Assembly (NCBI GenBank): GCA_041499965.1
Contig: JBGQLG010000045.1
Span: 1-30,752, forward strand
DNA: 30,752 nt
Direction: 5' to 3'
DNA from: AR5 sp041499965
Lineage (GTDB): Bacteria > Methylomirabilota > Methylomirabilia > Rokubacteriales > CSP1-6
This document shows positions 30,438 through 30,752 of this stretch, piece by piece (position 1 is the stretch's first letter; every line of letters begins with the position of its first letter). The translations under genes were made by a program, and so were the position numbers. The notes under the pieces are model-generated. The model saw only the letters and a list, made by a program, of their open reading frames with translations. It was not told the origin of the DNA and did no database searches.

Positions 30438-30752
30438 TCACGACCGGTTTGCGTCGGGGTACAGCTTTCCGGCGCCCAGGCGCTCGATGGCGCGGTGGTA
30501 GTTCGTCAGCGCCGACGGCTTCTGGATCACATCGATCGCGCCGAGCGCCTTGATCCGGTCGATCTCGTCCGCGGTGGCGTGGCCGGTGATGACGACCACC
30601 GCCAGGGCCGGTTTCAGACGCTTCACCTCGGCCATCACGTCGAGGCCGTTCATGCCCGGCATGGACACGTCCAGGAACATGGCGTCGAGCGGCTGGCTGC
30701 CGAGCCGGTCGAGCGCCTCCGGACCCGAGTGGGCGACGGTCGTACGATGCCC
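30438..30752 (-). CDS. Response-regulator receiver domain protein, 5' part cut off
   Basis: The frame is open to the right window edge; ATG 30680 is internal to the domain, so the true start is outside. About 104 residues are visible: phosphoacceptor Asp in MFLDVSMPGMNG, Thr in VVVITGHAT, Lys in VIQKPSAL, all intact. The protein ends ~20 residues after the domain (LGAGKLYPDANRS) with no DNA-binding part, so it is a CheY-like single-domain regulator unless a domain precedes the receiver. It sits nine bases upstream of the barrel gene and is probably co-transcribed with it. Its complete chemistry contrasts with the degenerate receiver of the NtrC-type protein at 25795. Confidence 0.85.
   Translation of the reverse strand, partial: GHRTTVAHSGPEALDRLGSQPLDAMFLDVSMPGMNGLDVMAEVKRLKPALAVVVITGHATADEIDRIKALGAIDVIQKPSALTNYHRAIERLGAGKLYPDANRS

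Overview
The window is a very GC-rich bacterial segment (roughly 70% G+C by eye). It is dominated by genes for making and exporting an extracellular polysaccharide in a diderm: a Wza-type export protein, a Wzz-type chain-length protein, an outer-membrane beta-barrel and a CsgG-like protein. Short overlapping junctions (ATGA/GTGA), many GTG starts, one apparently leaderless gene and this gene set would fit an uncultured soil lineage such as Rokubacteria/Methylomirabilota or a deltaproteobacterium-like group. That placement is inference only; no rRNA or other marker gene is present and I saw no tRNA, CRISPR array or transposase.

Left part, + strand (1-7970): the 3' end of a secreted glycoside-hydrolase-like protein with four Ig-like repeats, a small separate Ig-like protein, then a run that starts after a candidate sigma-54 promoter: a CysE-like hexapeptide acetyltransferase, a stand-alone amino-acid adenylation enzyme, a carrier protein, a Wzy/O-antigen-ligase-type membrane protein and a second secreted glycoside-hydrolase-like protein that is a paralogue of the first. 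Middle (8031-11188, +): a Fe(II)/2-oxoglutarate dioxygenase with a leaderless-type promoter, a 128-bp near-perfect palindrome over its stop codon, then an overlapping pair of a HisC-like aminotransferase and an enolase-superfamily enzyme. A CsgG-SH3 protein (minus strand, 11178-12242) converges on them with an 11-bp overlap, followed by about 540 bp of non-coding repeats.

Right part, - strand (12780-30752, transcribed right to left): a response-regulator receiver (cut by the window edge), an outer-membrane beta-barrel, a 450-bp gap with three 77-bp tandem repeats, a polyprenyl-phosphate sugar transferase behind a strong sigma-54 promoter, then a second sigma-54 promoter leading a 13-gene run: an NtrC-type activator, Wza-like, Wzz-like, AAA ATPase, BY-kinase-like, polysaccharide deacetylase, uridine-kinase-like, nucleotidyltransferase, phosphodiesterase, GT4, GT2, Wzx flippase, GT2. 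Together these form a nearly complete Wzx/Wzy-type pathway: the initiating transferase loads the lipid carrier, the glycosyltransferases extend, the flippase and polymerase act at the inner membrane, Wzz/BY-kinase/ATPase control length and export, and Wza plus the barrel lead out.

The most notable points are: three similarly placed -24/-12 promoters that tie both strands to one sigma-54 regulon; an NtrC-type activator whose receiver has lost its phosphoacceptor Asp, Thr and Lys; a BY-kinase-like protein with Arg for the Walker A Lys and no Tyr tail; an adenylation-carrier pair inside a polysaccharide locus with no visible acceptor-transfer enzyme; and a coupled kinase/nucleotidyltransferase/phosphodiesterase trio of unknown purpose. 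Gene families resemble those of exosortase-A loci, but no exosortase or PEP-CTERM protein is present here.
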